A DNA stretch of 64,000 nt from Flavobacterium sp. NG2 (GTDB taxonomy: Bacteria > Bacteroidota > Bacteroidia > Flavobacteriales > Flavobacteriaceae), in assembly GCF_034119845.1 (NCBI RefSeq), contig NZ_CP139420.1, positions 1,032,001 through 1,096,000 on the forward strand, written 5' to 3'. Below are positions 18,275 to 27,643 of the stretch, one piece after another. The position numbers and the translations under genes are program-made. Each line of letters starts with the position of its first letter. Within the stretch, counting starts at the first letter, position 1. A model generated the notes under the pieces. That model searched no databases, was not told the origin of the DNA, and saw only the letters and a program-made list of their open reading frames with translations.

Positions 18275-18433
18275 AGTTTTGGGTATGCTATAAATGTTTT
18301 TTTTAAAACCTTAAAAATACATAATTATATTTTAAATTTAGCATTTCAAGGGGTGTGTATTTGTATAATACATATGGTAAAAAAGAGAAACAAATTACAT
18401 GAATTACCACAAGCTATAAAGAGTTGTGTTTTT

Positions 18434-18511
18434 GAATTACACGAATTTATCAGTCTAAGGCTTATACGAGGAATTTTAAACAGTAATTTTTCGTGTAAAT
18501 TAGTGTAATTC
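18434..18511. repeat. Inverted repeat of ACGAATTACAC type
   Basis: GAATTACACGAATTTA at 18434-18449 is matched on the opposite strand at 18496-18511 with one mismatch. The same word CACGAATTACAC recurs at 45676-45687 in another inverted-repeat element. It lies in the 345-bp gap between the polyol dehydrogenase and its likely regulator; no gene is present in the gap. Confidence 0.6.
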
Positions 18512-18619
18512 GTGTTAGAAAAAAGCCTGCAGATTTATGCGGCAGTAAGACCAATAAAAATGGTAAAAAAACTATATTTGTAAGATGCAAGGAGGTATTG
18601 CAAAATCCAATTTTGAATT

Positions 18620-19357
18620 ATGGACTTTAGAAAAATAAGTAACTTATCTGTAGACTGTGTGATTTTTGGGCTCGGAGCAGATAGTCTTAGCGTTTTGCTT
18701 CGCAAGAGAACCTTAAACTTGTATAATGATAATTATCCTGCTATTGATGACTGGGTGTTGCCTGGTGAAAATGTTTTTAAATGTAATAATTTAGGAGAGT
18801 CTGCCAATAGGATTTTAGCGGAGATTTCAGGACTCAATTTTGCCAATAAAAAACAATTCAGAACCTACGGGAATCAAAAACGACTACAAGCTGATAAGGA
18901 TTTATTGTGGATTAGAAGTCAAGGCGCCGAAGTGCGAACCGTAACGGTAGTGTATTATTTGACTTTACCAAAAGAGAATATTGTTTTTGATAGAGATAGT
19001 GATTTGAGATGGTTTCCTGTGAAAGCCTTACCAGAAGTTGGTTTTGACCATCGTTTTATCATTCAGGATGCTTTTGAAGATTTGCAAAGTAAAATCATGA
19101 CCGAGCCTATTATGTTTGATTTGGTTCCAGTTAAATTTACGCTAAATGAACTTCAAACGGCTTTTGAAATATTGTTAAACATAGAATTAGACAACCGAAA
19201 TTTCAGAAAAAAAGCCATCAGTAAACCTTATATTGTACCGCTGGAAGACAAACGAAAAAGTGGTGGTTCCAAAAAACCCTCTAAACTCTACATGTTCAGC
19301 AAAGATGTTTACGACAAAATCGCGGAGAAAGATTATATCATCAGTACGATATTATAG
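18620..19357 (+). CDS. NUDIX-winged-helix transcriptional regulator (NrtR-like)
   Basis: A 245-aa protein with an N-terminal NUDIX fold and a C-terminal winged helix, like NrtR and the Bacteroidetes sugar regulators of that group. The NUDIX box region (PGENVFKCNNLGESANRILAEISGL) keeps the GE and glycine frame but has RILAEIS where an active hydrolase needs REUxEE, so it is probably not catalytic. The C-terminal part (KFTLNELQTAFEILL, then RNFRKKAI) matches the DNA-binding wing. Position opposite the polyol dehydrogenase suggests that gene is its target. Confidence 0.85.
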   Translation: MDFRKISNLSVDCVIFGLGADSLSVLLRKRTLNLYNDNYPAIDDWVLPGENVFKCNNLGESANRILAEISGLNFANKKQFRTYGNQKRLQADKDLLWIRSQGAEVRTVTVVYYLTLPKENIVFDRDSDLRWFPVKALPEVGFDHRFIIQDAFEDLQSKIMTEPIMFDLVPVKFTLNELQTAFEILLNIELDNRNFRKKAISKPYIVPLEDKRKSGGSKKPSKLYMFSKDVYDKIAEKDYIISTIL

Positions 19358-19418
19358 TTTTGGTGATGAAGTGATTTATTTTTTAAGTGTAAAATAGAGC
19401 TCTTTTGTCCTAAATATC

Positions 19419-19480
19419 GGGTAAGGGATAGCAGCAGAAAGCCTACAGCCTGACCGGAGCTTTTTTGCGGAGAACACTCC
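19419..19480. repeat. Palindromic intergenic repeat, family 2 (copy F, degraded)
   Basis: The head AGGGATAGCAGCAGAAAGCC is shared with the element at 5448-5557, but the following stem is weak (GGAGCTTTTTTGCGGAG). Non-coding. Confidence 0.4.
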
Positions 19481-19577
19481 AAAATAATTTTGAGCAACCA
19501 TAAAGCAATAAAAATAGCTAGCTTGAACTTAATTTATAAAAATTAGTCGACACTATTTCAAAAAAAAAGAATATGAC

Positions 19578-19585
19578 TATATTTG
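19578..19585 (+). promoter_or_regulatory. -7 promoter element TATATTTG ahead of pyrH
   Basis: TAnnTTTG match 22 bp before the pyrH ATG. Confidence 0.65.
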
Positions 19586-19607
19586 CACCAAACAACTCAA
19601 CAAAGAC

Positions 19608-20315
19608 ATGAAATATAAAAGGATTCTTCTGAAATTAAGTGGCGAAGCTTTAATGGGAGAAAGACAATACGGAATTGACCCAGTTAGATTAGCTGAATAT
19701 GCCGAAGAAATCAAGAAAATTCACGACAAAGGGGTAGAAATTGCCATCGTAATTGGAGGAGGAAATATCTTTAGAGGTGTAGCTGGAGCTAGTGCTGGTA
19801 TGGATAGAGTGCAAGGAGATTATATGGGAATGTTGGCCACGATTATCAATGGAATGGCTTTGCAAGGTGCTCTGGAAGATAAAGGAATGTTGACAAGATT
19901 GCAAACAGCTTTGAAAATTGAAGCAATTGCTGAACCATATATCAAGCGTAGAGCGGTACGTCACCTGGAGAAAGGAAGAATTGTAATCTTTGGAGCAGGA
20001 ACAGGAAACCCTTACTTTACTACAGATACTGCTGCAGTATTAAGAGGTGTTGAAATCAACGCTGATGTGATTCTAAAAGGAACACGTGTAGATGGTGTTT
20101 ATGATAGTGACCCAGAGAAAAATGCGGCAGCTATTAAGTTTGACACAATTTCATTTGATGATGTGTTGAAAAAAGGATTGAATGTAATGGATACAACAGC
20201 CTTTACTTTGAGTCAAGAAAACAAACTTCCAATTGTGATTTTTGACATGAACAAAATGGGGAACCTTGAAAAAATTTGTAACGGAGACAACATAGGAACT
20301 GTAGTAAATATATAA
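19608..20315 (+). CDS. pyrH: UMP kinase
   Basis: Phosphorylates UMP to UDP in pyrimidine nucleotide synthesis; hexameric amino-acid-kinase fold. At 235 aa it has normal length. It has the N-terminal [11 protein letters not shown] phosphate loop, [11 protein letters not shown], the conserved [13 protein letters not shown], and DGVYDSDP. It is followed by frr, the common pyrH-frr order, with a 92-bp gap made of GATCTAAA-type direct repeats. Confidence 0.97.
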   Translation: MKYKRILLKLSGEALMGERQYGIDPVRLAEYAEEIKKIHDKGVEIAIVIGGGNIFRGVAGASAGMDRVQGDYMGMLATIINGMALQGALEDKGMLTRLQTALKIEAIAEPYIKRRAVRHLEKGRIVIFGAGTGNPYFTTDTAAVLRGVEINADVILKGTRVDGVYDSDPEKNAAAIKFDTISFDDVLKKGLNVMDTTAFTLSQENKLPIVIFDMNKMGNLEKICNGDNIGTVVNI

Positions 20316-20407
20316 TAGACTTATCTTGGACTATTAGACTATTTAGATTGTTAGACGTACTAGCAAACTAAAGATCTAAAAAATCTAAAGATCTAAAATT
20401 CTAAACA

Positions 20408-20971
20408 ATGACTGAAGAAATTGATTTTATATTAGATAGTACACAAGAATCCATGGAGGGTTCTATTGAGCATTTAGAAAAAGCATTTCTAAATATTCGT
20501 GCAGGAAAAGCATCGCCAGCAATGTTAGGTAGTGTTTTTGTTGATTATTATGGTTCTTCGACACCGCTTTCTCAGGTGGCAAAAATCAGTGTTCCTGATG
20601 CTCGTACAATTACGTTGCAGCCTTTTGAAAAGAATATGTTACAACCTATCGAAAAAGCGATTATGGTTGCTAATCTTGGTTTTAACCCAATGAATAACGG
20701 AGATGTTATCATCATCAGTGTTCCACCATTGACAGAAGATAGAAGACGTGAATTAGCAAAGCAAGCTAAAGCTGAAGCCGAAGACGCCAAAATCAGTGTT
20801 CGTAATGCTCGTAAAGATGCTAATACTGAGATTAAAAAACTTGAAAAAGAAGGAACTTCTGAAGATATTTGTAAAAGTGCCGAAGAGAAGGTGCAAAACT
20901 TAACGAATTCGTTTATCAAAAATATTGACGAAGTTTTAGCAGTGAAGGAGGCTGAGATAATGAAAGTCTAA
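20408..20971 (+). CDS. frr: Ribosome recycling factor
   Basis: Splits post-termination ribosomes together with EF-G. The 187-aa protein has the RRF signature regions: N-terminal helix with HLEKAFLNIRAGKASPAML, the hinge VDYYGSSTPLSQVAKISVPDARTITLQPFEK, and a long helical C-terminal arm with RRELAKQAKAEAEDAKISVRN. A hairpin terminator follows directly. Confidence 0.97.
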   Translation: MTEEIDFILDSTQESMEGSIEHLEKAFLNIRAGKASPAMLGSVFVDYYGSSTPLSQVAKISVPDARTITLQPFEKNMLQPIEKAIMVANLGFNPMNNGDVIIISVPPLTEDRRRELAKQAKAEAEDAKISVRNARKDANTEIKKLEKEGTSEDICKSAEEKVQNLTNSFIKNIDEVLAVKEAEIMKV

Positions 20972-20991
20972 TTTTTGAAATAAAATTGTTT

Positions 20992-21026
20992 AAAATCCGT
21001 TTGCATTTGTAAACGGATTTTTTTTG
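20992..21026 (+). terminator. Rho-independent terminator after frr
   Basis: AAAATCCGTTT (20992-21002) pairs with AAACGGATTTT (21011-21021), followed by a T run. Confidence 0.9.
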
Positions 21027-21227
21027 TTTTTAGGGGTGTCACTTTTGGTAGTCAAACTCCATTTATATAAATAAAAACAAAATCTCTTAAACCTATCGCC
21101 TCATTATAAGAATCATGGCTATTGTGATAGCAGATGAACATTTAAAAATAGAAAATAATTATCAAATCCTTAGTAGCTAAAACTTTCAACTATTTACCTT
21201 TGTAGGCAGAAAACATAGATACCACGC

Positions 21228-22292
21228 ATGAAAATCCTCGATAGCAAACCTTTATTATATGGTGTAATAATCATTTCGATTCTTATTATTGGAGGTATAG
21301 ATTATTTTACTGGGTCAGAACTGTCGTTTTCACTTTTTTATGTTTTTCCAATTCTTTTGCTTTCGGTAAAGCGAACTTCAAAAGTGTATGAGATTGTTTT
21401 GATGTCCCTTTTTGCTGGGACAATTTGGTTTTGGTCAGATTATCATACTAGAAGCTACAGCTCTGTTTTATATCCAATTTGGAATTCCTTTGTTCGTTTT
21501 TCTTATTTTACCGCTATAGGGTTGCTGCTACATTTTCTAAAAAACAGAGAGCGTACTATTATCAAAATGAATAAAAAACTAAACCTATTAAACGATGAAA
21601 AGAACAAGTTTATAGGTATTGCAGCCCATGATTTAGCAAATCCTATTGGTACAATTTATTCGTTTTCCGACTTATTGCTAGAGAATCAAAAGGAGCAAAT
21701 GGATGCTGAAATGGAAGAAAGTTTAACGATTATAAAAGATTTGAGTCATACTACTTTAGGGATTCTAAAAAACCTATTGAACGTTTCAGTAATAGAATCA
21801 GGGAAGTTAGAATTGAAAAGGGAGGAAAACGATTATATTGGTTTTATAAACAAGCAAATTGTTTTTAATCAGTTATTGGCTAGTAAAAAGAAAATAAATA
21901 TAAAATTTGAACCTGCTCTTGAAAATGTAGTTGTTGGTTTTGATAAGTTGTTGTTATCTCAGGTGTTTAATAATTTACTAACCAATGCAATCAAATTTTC
22001 CTATCCCGAAAGTGAGATTGTGGTTAGGATTTCTTTAAACAATGACAACCAAATTTATACCGAAGTCATAGACCAAGGAAAAGGAATTCCAGAAGCTGAA
22101 AAAAATAAATTATTTAATTATTTTCAAAAGACGAGCACTCAGCCAACAAATGGTGAAAATAGTTCAGGTTTAGGTCTTGCCATTGCGAAACAAATCATTA
22201 GCTTACACCATGGAACAATTGGAGTGGTTACTGAATTAAATAAAGGTTCCAACTTTTATTATACGTTACCTGTAGAAACCGTAACTTGTTAA
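21228..22292 (+). CDS. Membrane-bound sensor histidine kinase (orphan)
   Basis: A 354-aa kinase. Four or five membrane segments occupy residues about 8-105 with almost no periplasmic domain, followed by a short coiled linker (KMNKKLNLLNDEKNKFIGIAAHDL). The phosphoacceptor box is AAHDLANPIGTIYSFSD. ATPase motifs follow: N box NLLTNAIKFSYP, G1 DQGKGIPE, G2 GLGLAIAKQI. No response regulator is adjacent on either side, so the partner is elsewhere. The membrane-embedded sensor suggests detection of a membrane or small-molecule signal. Confidence 0.92.
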   Translation: MKILDSKPLLYGVIIISILIIGGIDYFTGSELSFSLFYVFPILLLSVKRTSKVYEIVLMSLFAGTIWFWSDYHTRSYSSVLYPIWNSFVRFSYFTAIGLLLHFLKNRERTIIKMNKKLNLLNDEKNKFIGIAAHDLANPIGTIYSFSDLLLENQKEQMDAEMEESLTIIKDLSHTTLGILKNLLNVSVIESGKLELKREENDYIGFINKQIVFNQLLASKKKINIKFEPALENVVVGFDKLLLSQVFNNLLTNAIKFSYPESEIVVRISLNNDNQIYTEVIDQGKGIPEAEKNKLFNYFQKTSTQPTNGENSSGLGLAIAKQIISLHHGTIGVVTELNKGSNFYYTLPVETVTC

Positions 22293-22336
22293 AAATGAAT
22301 AAAGAAAAAGTTTAATACTATTTATGATATGAAAAT

Positions 22337-24850
22337 TTGAAAAATTTCAAGCAAATATTTCTAATTCCCTTGTTGTTTTTGTTTTTTACAGCCTTTAGCT
22401 ATTCACAAAATAGTTTGATTGGGGTCGTAAAAGATGCGGACACGTTTAAAGTTTTGCCGTTTGTAACCATAAAAAATGGTAATCAAAGCATAATAGGGGA
22501 TGTTGATGGGAAATTTATTATTACGAATTATAATGACAGCAACTATTTTGAAGTTACTTCTATAGGGTACCTGAAATCAAAGGTTTCTATCATCAATGAC
22601 AAAAAGTTCTACACTGTCTTTCTTCAGCCTAAAAAGGACAAATCAGCTCAGGTTTCAAATTCTAAAAACGGGGACGTAATTGAAATTATAAAAAAAACCA
22701 TTGCAAATAAAAGCAAGAACAACCCCAAGGACAAACTTAGTAGTTTTGAATTCAAAGCTTACAATAAACTCATTGTTACAGCTCATCCAGACTCTATTAA
22801 CGGGAAATTAGATTCCTTATTCACCATTAAAAAAGGACGAACAGTTTTTAATAAAATTGATTCTACTAATTATAAATTTAAAGAGCTAATAAGCAAACAT
22901 CATTTGTTTCAAACGGAGAAAGTTTCTCGATTTCAATTTAAAAATAAGTCTTTAAAGGAGACTATTTTAGGAACACAAATGGCAGGTTTAAAGCATCCTA
23001 TCTATGAAGTTATTGGTTTCAACTTACAATCTTTTTCTGTTTATGATTCTAATTACGAACTTTTTGAAACGCAATACAACAGTCCAATTGCAAATGATGC
23101 ACTTTTAGACTATAGGTATAGCTTACTGGATAGTATTGCTATTGATGGTCGTCCCACTTATATGATTCATTTTAAAAACAAAAAGAAAAGTAAAGCTTCG
23201 GGGCTTGAAGGTGTCCTTTTTGTAGACCAACAAAGTTATGCCATTGCTAAAGCCATTATGCGTATCAAGGGAGTGTTGGATATCAGTGGAACTCATGAAT
23301 TTAAATATGTTCCTGAGCAAGGGATTTGGTTTCCAATGAATAAAACCTTTAAGATTGTAAAAGGGAAAAATGACGATGATATCAAAATTTTAGGAGGAAC
23401 GATTCAGTTTGATGGGGACTATGAAGAAAATTTTAAAGCGCGGAAGAAACAGCCTTCAGATTATGTGTATTTGCTTTCCAAAACTAATAATTTTGATGTC
23501 CAGTACAATACTTCATTTGAAGTCAAAAAATCATTTATTTCGATCGAAATCAAAGATGATGCACTTAATAAGTCGGAGCAATTTTGGGATTCCTATCGGA
23601 TAGATAAACTAAATCTTCGAGAGCAAAAAACCTATCTATCCTTAGATAGCCTAGCGCTCAAAAAGCGTATTGAAAGTAAAGTGCGCTTTGGCCGAAAAAT
23701 TATTAATGGTTATTTGCCAGTGCCGTATTTTGATATTGATTTACGCAAAATTTTTAGATACAATAATTACGAAGGCTTCCGATTTGGTTTTGGAGGAGTG
23801 ACCAACGAGCAATTTTCTAGAAAATTCAAAATCGATGGCTATAGTGCTTATGGGACCAAGGACGGAATTTTTAAATACCATCTTGGAAGTGCCGTACGTA
23901 TCGGTAAATTTTCGAATTCTTGGATTGGTGCTTCCTATACTGATGATGTGCGCGAAATTGCCAGTACATTATTTTTGATTGATAAAGTTCCATTCAAACT
24001 CTATGACCCTCGACCAATTAATATTAGTACTTTCTATAACTATGTGAGTTGGCGGACTTATATTGAAACAGCTATCATTCCTAAAACAGAAAGCATTTGG
24101 GAGCTGTCCTATACGCAGGTCGAACCAAAATTTGATTACGCGTATAATTTGAATAGTAAGTTGTACTCTTATTTTGAAATGACGACCGCTAAAGTATCCT
24201 TACAATGGAATCCTTTTAGTGATTATATGCAAACACCTACTGGAAAGATTGAAATCGAAAAACGATTTCCAAAATTTACTTTTCAATACACCCAAGCATT
24301 GCCGAAATTCTTTCAAAATGACTTTCAGTTTAGCAAGTTTGATTTTAAAACAGAGTATGAAAAGAAATATTTGAATGGTCAAAAAACCAATCTACTATTG
24401 CAAGCAGGATATGCTTTAGGTGATGTGCCACTTACACATTTATACAATACATCACCTAATAATATTACTAAGGAGACCATTATGCAACGTGTTACCTTTG
24501 CCGGTAAAAACAGTTTTGAAACCATGTATTTTAATGAATTTTTCTCTAGTGAATTTGTGTCTTTTCAATTCAAGCACAGTTTTAATAGGGTGAAATTATT
24601 TTCAAAGGTAAAGCCTTCCTTTGTTTTGGTTTCTAGAATGGCTTGGGGAAATCTTGAAAAACCTGAACAGCATGTAGGACTAGATTATAAAACCTTAAAC
24701 GATGGTTTTTTTGAATCTGGATTGGAACTCAACCAAATATTTAATGGGTTAGGACTATCTGCTTTTTATCGCTATGGCCCAAATCAGTTGGCTAAATTTG
24801 AAGATAATATCGCTATCAAGTTGAGTTTTGTGTTGAATTTAGGGCTTTAG
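22337..24850 (+). CDS. DUF5686-like outer-membrane protein, TTG start
   Basis: An 837-aa exported protein. A signal sequence (MKNFKQIFLIPLLFLFFTAF) is followed by a carboxypeptidase-regulatory-like beta domain at residues about 25-95 (LIGVVKDADTFKVLPFVTIK, a CarboxypepD_reg_2 type start), then a large region ending in beta strands typical of an outer-membrane barrel (AIKLSFVLNLGL at the C terminus). The layout fits the DUF5686/CarboxypepD_reg group common in Bacteroidetes; role unknown. The only start giving the signal peptide is TTG at 22337. A stop precedes it in frame, and ATG 22329 begins a three-codon frame that ends on that TTG. The end overlaps the next minus-strand gene by 4 bp. Confidence 0.82.
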   Translation: MKNFKQIFLIPLLFLFFTAFSYSQNSLIGVVKDADTFKVLPFVTIKNGNQSIIGDVDGKFIITNYNDSNYFEVTSIGYLKSKVSIINDKKFYTVFLQPKKDKSAQVSNSKNGDVIEIIKKTIANKSKNNPKDKLSSFEFKAYNKLIVTAHPDSINGKLDSLFTIKKGRTVFNKIDSTNYKFKELISKHHLFQTEKVSRFQFKNKSLKETILGTQMAGLKHPIYEVIGFNLQSFSVYDSNYELFETQYNSPIANDALLDYRYSLLDSIAIDGRPTYMIHFKNKKKSKASGLEGVLFVDQQSYAIAKAIMRIKGVLDISGTHEFKYVPEQGIWFPMNKTFKIVKGKNDDDIKILGGTIQFDGDYEENFKARKKQPSDYVYLLSKTNNFDVQYNTSFEVKKSFISIEIKDDALNKSEQFWDSYRIDKLNLREQKTYLSLDSLALKKRIESKVRFGRKIINGYLPVPYFDIDLRKIFRYNNYEGFRFGFGGVTNEQFSRKFKIDGYSAYGTKDGIFKYHLGSAVRIGKFSNSWIGASYTDDVREIASTLFLIDKVPFKLYDPRPINISTFYNYVSWRTYIETAIIPKTESIWELSYTQVEPKFDYAYNLNSKLYSYFEMTTAKVSLQWNPFSDYMQTPTGKIEIEKRFPKFTFQYTQALPKFFQNDFQFSKFDFKTEYEKKYLNGQKTNLLLQAGYALGDVPLTHLYNTSPNNITKETIMQRVTFAGKNSFETMYFNEFFSSEFVSFQFKHSFNRVKLFSKVKPSFVLVSRMAWGNLEKPEQHVGLDYKTLNDGFFESGLELNQIFNGLGLSAFYRYGPNQLAKFEDNIAIKLSFVLNLGL

Positions 24851-25176
24851 TGGCTTGACACATATTTTAATCCAATAATAGAACAAATCAGTGTCGATAT
24901 AAAAAAGATTCTCCAAAAAGTAGCAGGTTCTTTGAAAATAAAAATACCAACCAAAACCGTTCCTACAGCACCAATCCCAGTCCAAACAGCATAGGCTGTT
25001 CCGATTGGTAGTACCTGAGTGGCTTTGTACAGTAAAAACATGCTAATGCTTAGTGAAGCTAAAAATCCTAACATCCAATAAGTAGATTCGGCACCAGATG
25101 TTTCTTTGGCTTTGCCTAAACAAGAAGCAAAAGCCACTTCAAATAATCCTCCAATGATTAATAAAATCCAACTCAT
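24847..25176 (-). CDS. SMR-family transporter, SugE/Gdx-like
   Basis: A 109-aa four-helix small multidrug resistance protein. It has the essential membrane glutamate in GGLFEVAFA and the motif GTAYAVWTGIGAVGTVLVG, which is the SugE/Gdx (guanidinium exporter) form rather than the EmrE form. SMR proteins work as dimers, exchanging substrate for protons. The gene starts 2 bp after the stop of the CPA2 antiporter gene, so they are co-transcribed. No guanidine riboswitch is recognisable between them. Single-gene SMRs of this type are homodimers. Confidence 0.87.
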   Translation of the reverse strand: MSWILLIIGGLFEVAFASCLGKAKETSGAESTYWMLGFLASLSISMFLLYKATQVLPIGTAYAVWTGIGAVGTVLVGIFIFKEPATFWRIFFISTLICSIIGLKYVSSH

Positions 25177-25178
25177 TA

Positions 25179-27455
25179 TTAAGGTTTGATAATTAATACC
25201 GATGGTACATCAATCAACCAATCGTTGTTTGTTCCCAAAATTGTTTTCCAACTTTCTAAACTAATTAGCATTAAATCCTGTTGGTTTAAAAATGTGACAT
25301 TAATGCCTTTTTCGGTAATGACACTGATGTTATTAGGGTATTTTTGTAATAAAGAGACAATAGCGCTTTGAATTACAAAATTGTTTTTAGCAAAGCCATA
25401 CATGTCTAAAACAGTGACTTTGGAGTTGTTATTAAAGATTAATTTTTGAACATAATCAATCAAAACAGAGTCATCTGATTTTAAAATTGGCACAAAAACA
25501 TGATTGGCATCCTGAAACTCATTGTCGATTAAGATTCCTAGAGGTTTCTTGGTTTTGGTTACAATCTGCCTAGTTCGTTCATCGAAAGGGGAGTTTTCAA
25601 ACAAGCCTTCTTTTCCTTTAAACTTATCAATCAATCGATCCGGATTTATTATACGAGTTGTGAAACCAATTACTTTTCCTAAAAGCGTTCCTTCAAAAAT
25701 TGATTTTCCTAAGCCTACTAAAAGCAAATCAAAATCACCTTGATTGGCGATATCTGCAATTTCAGTTTCGATATCGCTAGTTACCCTGAAAATAGGGTCT
25801 ATCTCAAGTCCTAGTTGGTTGGATTCCTCAAAAATTGGTTCAAAGCTCTCTTTTTCAATTTCTTCCATGTTAAAGGAATGCAGTTCGTCACTTTGAGATA
25901 AATGCAAAGCCGTTAGAGAGGAAGTTGTTTTTTGTTTTTTGGTCAAATTATTGGCTAATCGCAATAATGATTTTCCTTTTTCGATGTTTCCAAAAGAAAT
26001 CAAGACACGGTATTTGTCGCTATCTATTTCTTCTTCTAGTTCCGTTTCGCGGTTCTTTTTGAAAAGAAAATCAAGTAAATTCAATGCCGGACCTGTCATA
26101 AAAGTTGTGACCAATGCCATTATTACCATCATCGTAAATACCTCGGGAGTTAATACTTTTAGTTCCAAACCAATATTCAGAACAATTAATTCCATTAATC
26201 CTCGGGTGTTCATTAAGGCGCCAATGGTCAAGCTATCATGCCAATTTTGGCCTACAAATTTTGCTGCCAAAGCGCTTCCAAGAAACTTTCCAATCACTGC
26301 AACTACAATAATAGCAGCCGTGACTTTCCATAAATACGCATCATTGATTAAGCCTACTTGTGTATTTAATCCAGTATAAACAAAGAACAAAGGCAAGAGT
26401 AGAATAACAGATACATCTTCTACTTTTTCAATAAATATCAATCGGAATTTAGAAAGATCTGGCATAATGGAACCCATCATAAAGGCGCCGAACAAGGCGT
26501 GAATTCCAATCACTTCAGTAGCATATGAAGATAAGATTAACAACAAAAAGAAAATCGCCATCACAGGTTTTCCGATAGTCTCTTTCTCTGCGTATAAATC
26601 TCCAATGCGTTTTAAAAAAGGTTTAACGATATAAATCATCGCCAAAACATAGAGTAGTGCTAAGGAAATTACATATAACGAACCAACAAAGTCACCTGCT
26701 TTTACAATGGCAATTACCACAGCAAGTAAACACCAAGCAGTAATGTCATCGGCTGCTGCACAAGTAATTACAATAGCTCCCAATCGTGTTTTATGAATGC
26801 CACGTTCTTGAACAATACGGGCTAAAACAGGAAAAGCGGTAATACTCATAGCGATTCCCATGAATAAGCTAAAAGAAAGGAATTCGACACCTGCAGGCGC
26901 AAATTGATTGTAGACAAAATAAGACAGTCCAATCCCCATTGCAAATGGTATAACAATACTGGCATGGCTAATCACAATCGCTTCGCTAGCCTTATTCTTT
27001 AAAACTTTTATGTCTAATTCCATTCCAATGACAAACATGAAAAGGATTAATCCTATTTGGCTTAGAAATTTCAAATTCCCTAATGATTCCATTGGAAACA
27101 AAGCGGCCGAAAATTCGGGAAAATACATCCCCACTAAGGAGGGGCCCAGTACGATTCCAGCAATGATTTCACCAATAACGGTAGGCTGACCAATACGTTT
27201 AAATATCCAGCCAAAAAAACGAGCTGTCAAGATAATCATGACAATTTGAGCTAGCAATATAGCTAGTGGATCTTGGAAGTTATGCGCCATCGAATCAAGG
27301 AAGTCTTTCCATGAGTCATTTTCGTTAGATACAATCGCTATTTTTTCCTTAGCTTCAAGTAATTTTCCTTTGTTTAATATCCAATATATCAAAGCGGTAA
27401 AACCGCCAGTGACACCTATATAGAACAAGGTGTTTTTATAATTTTTCAACTCCAT
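25179..27455 (-). CDS. CPA2-type cation:proton antiporter
   Basis: A 758-aa sodium or potassium/proton antiporter. The first membrane helix is followed by a cytoplasmic stretch and then the roughly 12-helix antiporter core, including VIGEIIAGIVLGPSLVG, the ion-binding region TCAAADDITAWCLLAVV with paired aspartates, and MNTRGLMELIVLNIGLE. The soluble C-terminal half (residues about 480-758) looks like two universal-stress-protein-type domains. The same architecture occurs in CPA2 proteins of many Bacteroidetes. The transported ion is not decided by sequence. Operon with the SMR gene. Confidence 0.9.
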   Translation of the reverse strand: MELKNYKNTLFYIGVTGGFTALIYWILNKGKLLEAKEKIAIVSNENDSWKDFLDSMAHNFQDPLAILLAQIVMIILTARFFGWIFKRIGQPTVIGEIIAGIVLGPSLVGMYFPEFSAALFPMESLGNLKFLSQIGLILFMFVIGMELDIKVLKNKASEAIVISHASIVIPFAMGIGLSYFVYNQFAPAGVEFLSFSLFMGIAMSITAFPVLARIVQERGIHKTRLGAIVITCAAADDITAWCLLAVVIAIVKAGDFVGSLYVISLALLYVLAMIYIVKPFLKRIGDLYAEKETIGKPVMAIFFLLLILSSYATEVIGIHALFGAFMMGSIMPDLSKFRLIFIEKVEDVSVILLLPLFFVYTGLNTQVGLINDAYLWKVTAAIIVVAVIGKFLGSALAAKFVGQNWHDSLTIGALMNTRGLMELIVLNIGLELKVLTPEVFTMMVIMALVTTFMTGPALNLLDFLFKKNRETELEEEIDSDKYRVLISFGNIEKGKSLLRLANNLTKKQKTTSSLTALHLSQSDELHSFNMEEIEKESFEPIFEESNQLGLEIDPIFRVTSDIETEIADIANQGDFDLLLVGLGKSIFEGTLLGKVIGFTTRIINPDRLIDKFKGKEGLFENSPFDERTRQIVTKTKKPLGILIDNEFQDANHVFVPILKSDDSVLIDYVQKLIFNNNSKVTVLDMYGFAKNNFVIQSAIVSLLQKYPNNISVITEKGINVTFLNQQDLMLISLESWKTILGTNNDWLIDVPSVLIIKP

Positions 27456-27616
27456 GATACCTAAATATTAGTATTTAAATCCACCACAAAGATGCTAAAT
27501 TCTCCAATATGTTTTACATGCCTAAAATTTTCTTTTTTAGTTCTCGAAAACCTCTGTAAAACCCTAAATTTGATTTAAAATTTAGGTGTAAATTACGCTT
27601 TCGGGGTGGTTTTCAC

Positions 27617-27624
27617 TACATTTG
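27617..27624 (+). promoter_or_regulatory. -7 promoter element TACATTTG ahead of the MMPL gene
   Basis: TAnnTTTG match 20 bp ahead of the ATG. Confidence 0.55.
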
Positions 27625-27643
27625 CACCCATTTTAAACATTAT

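Noticed and set aside
24847..25200. Guanidine riboswitch for the SugE-like gene
   Set aside because: Only 2 bp separate it from the upstream antiporter gene, leaving no room for a leader.
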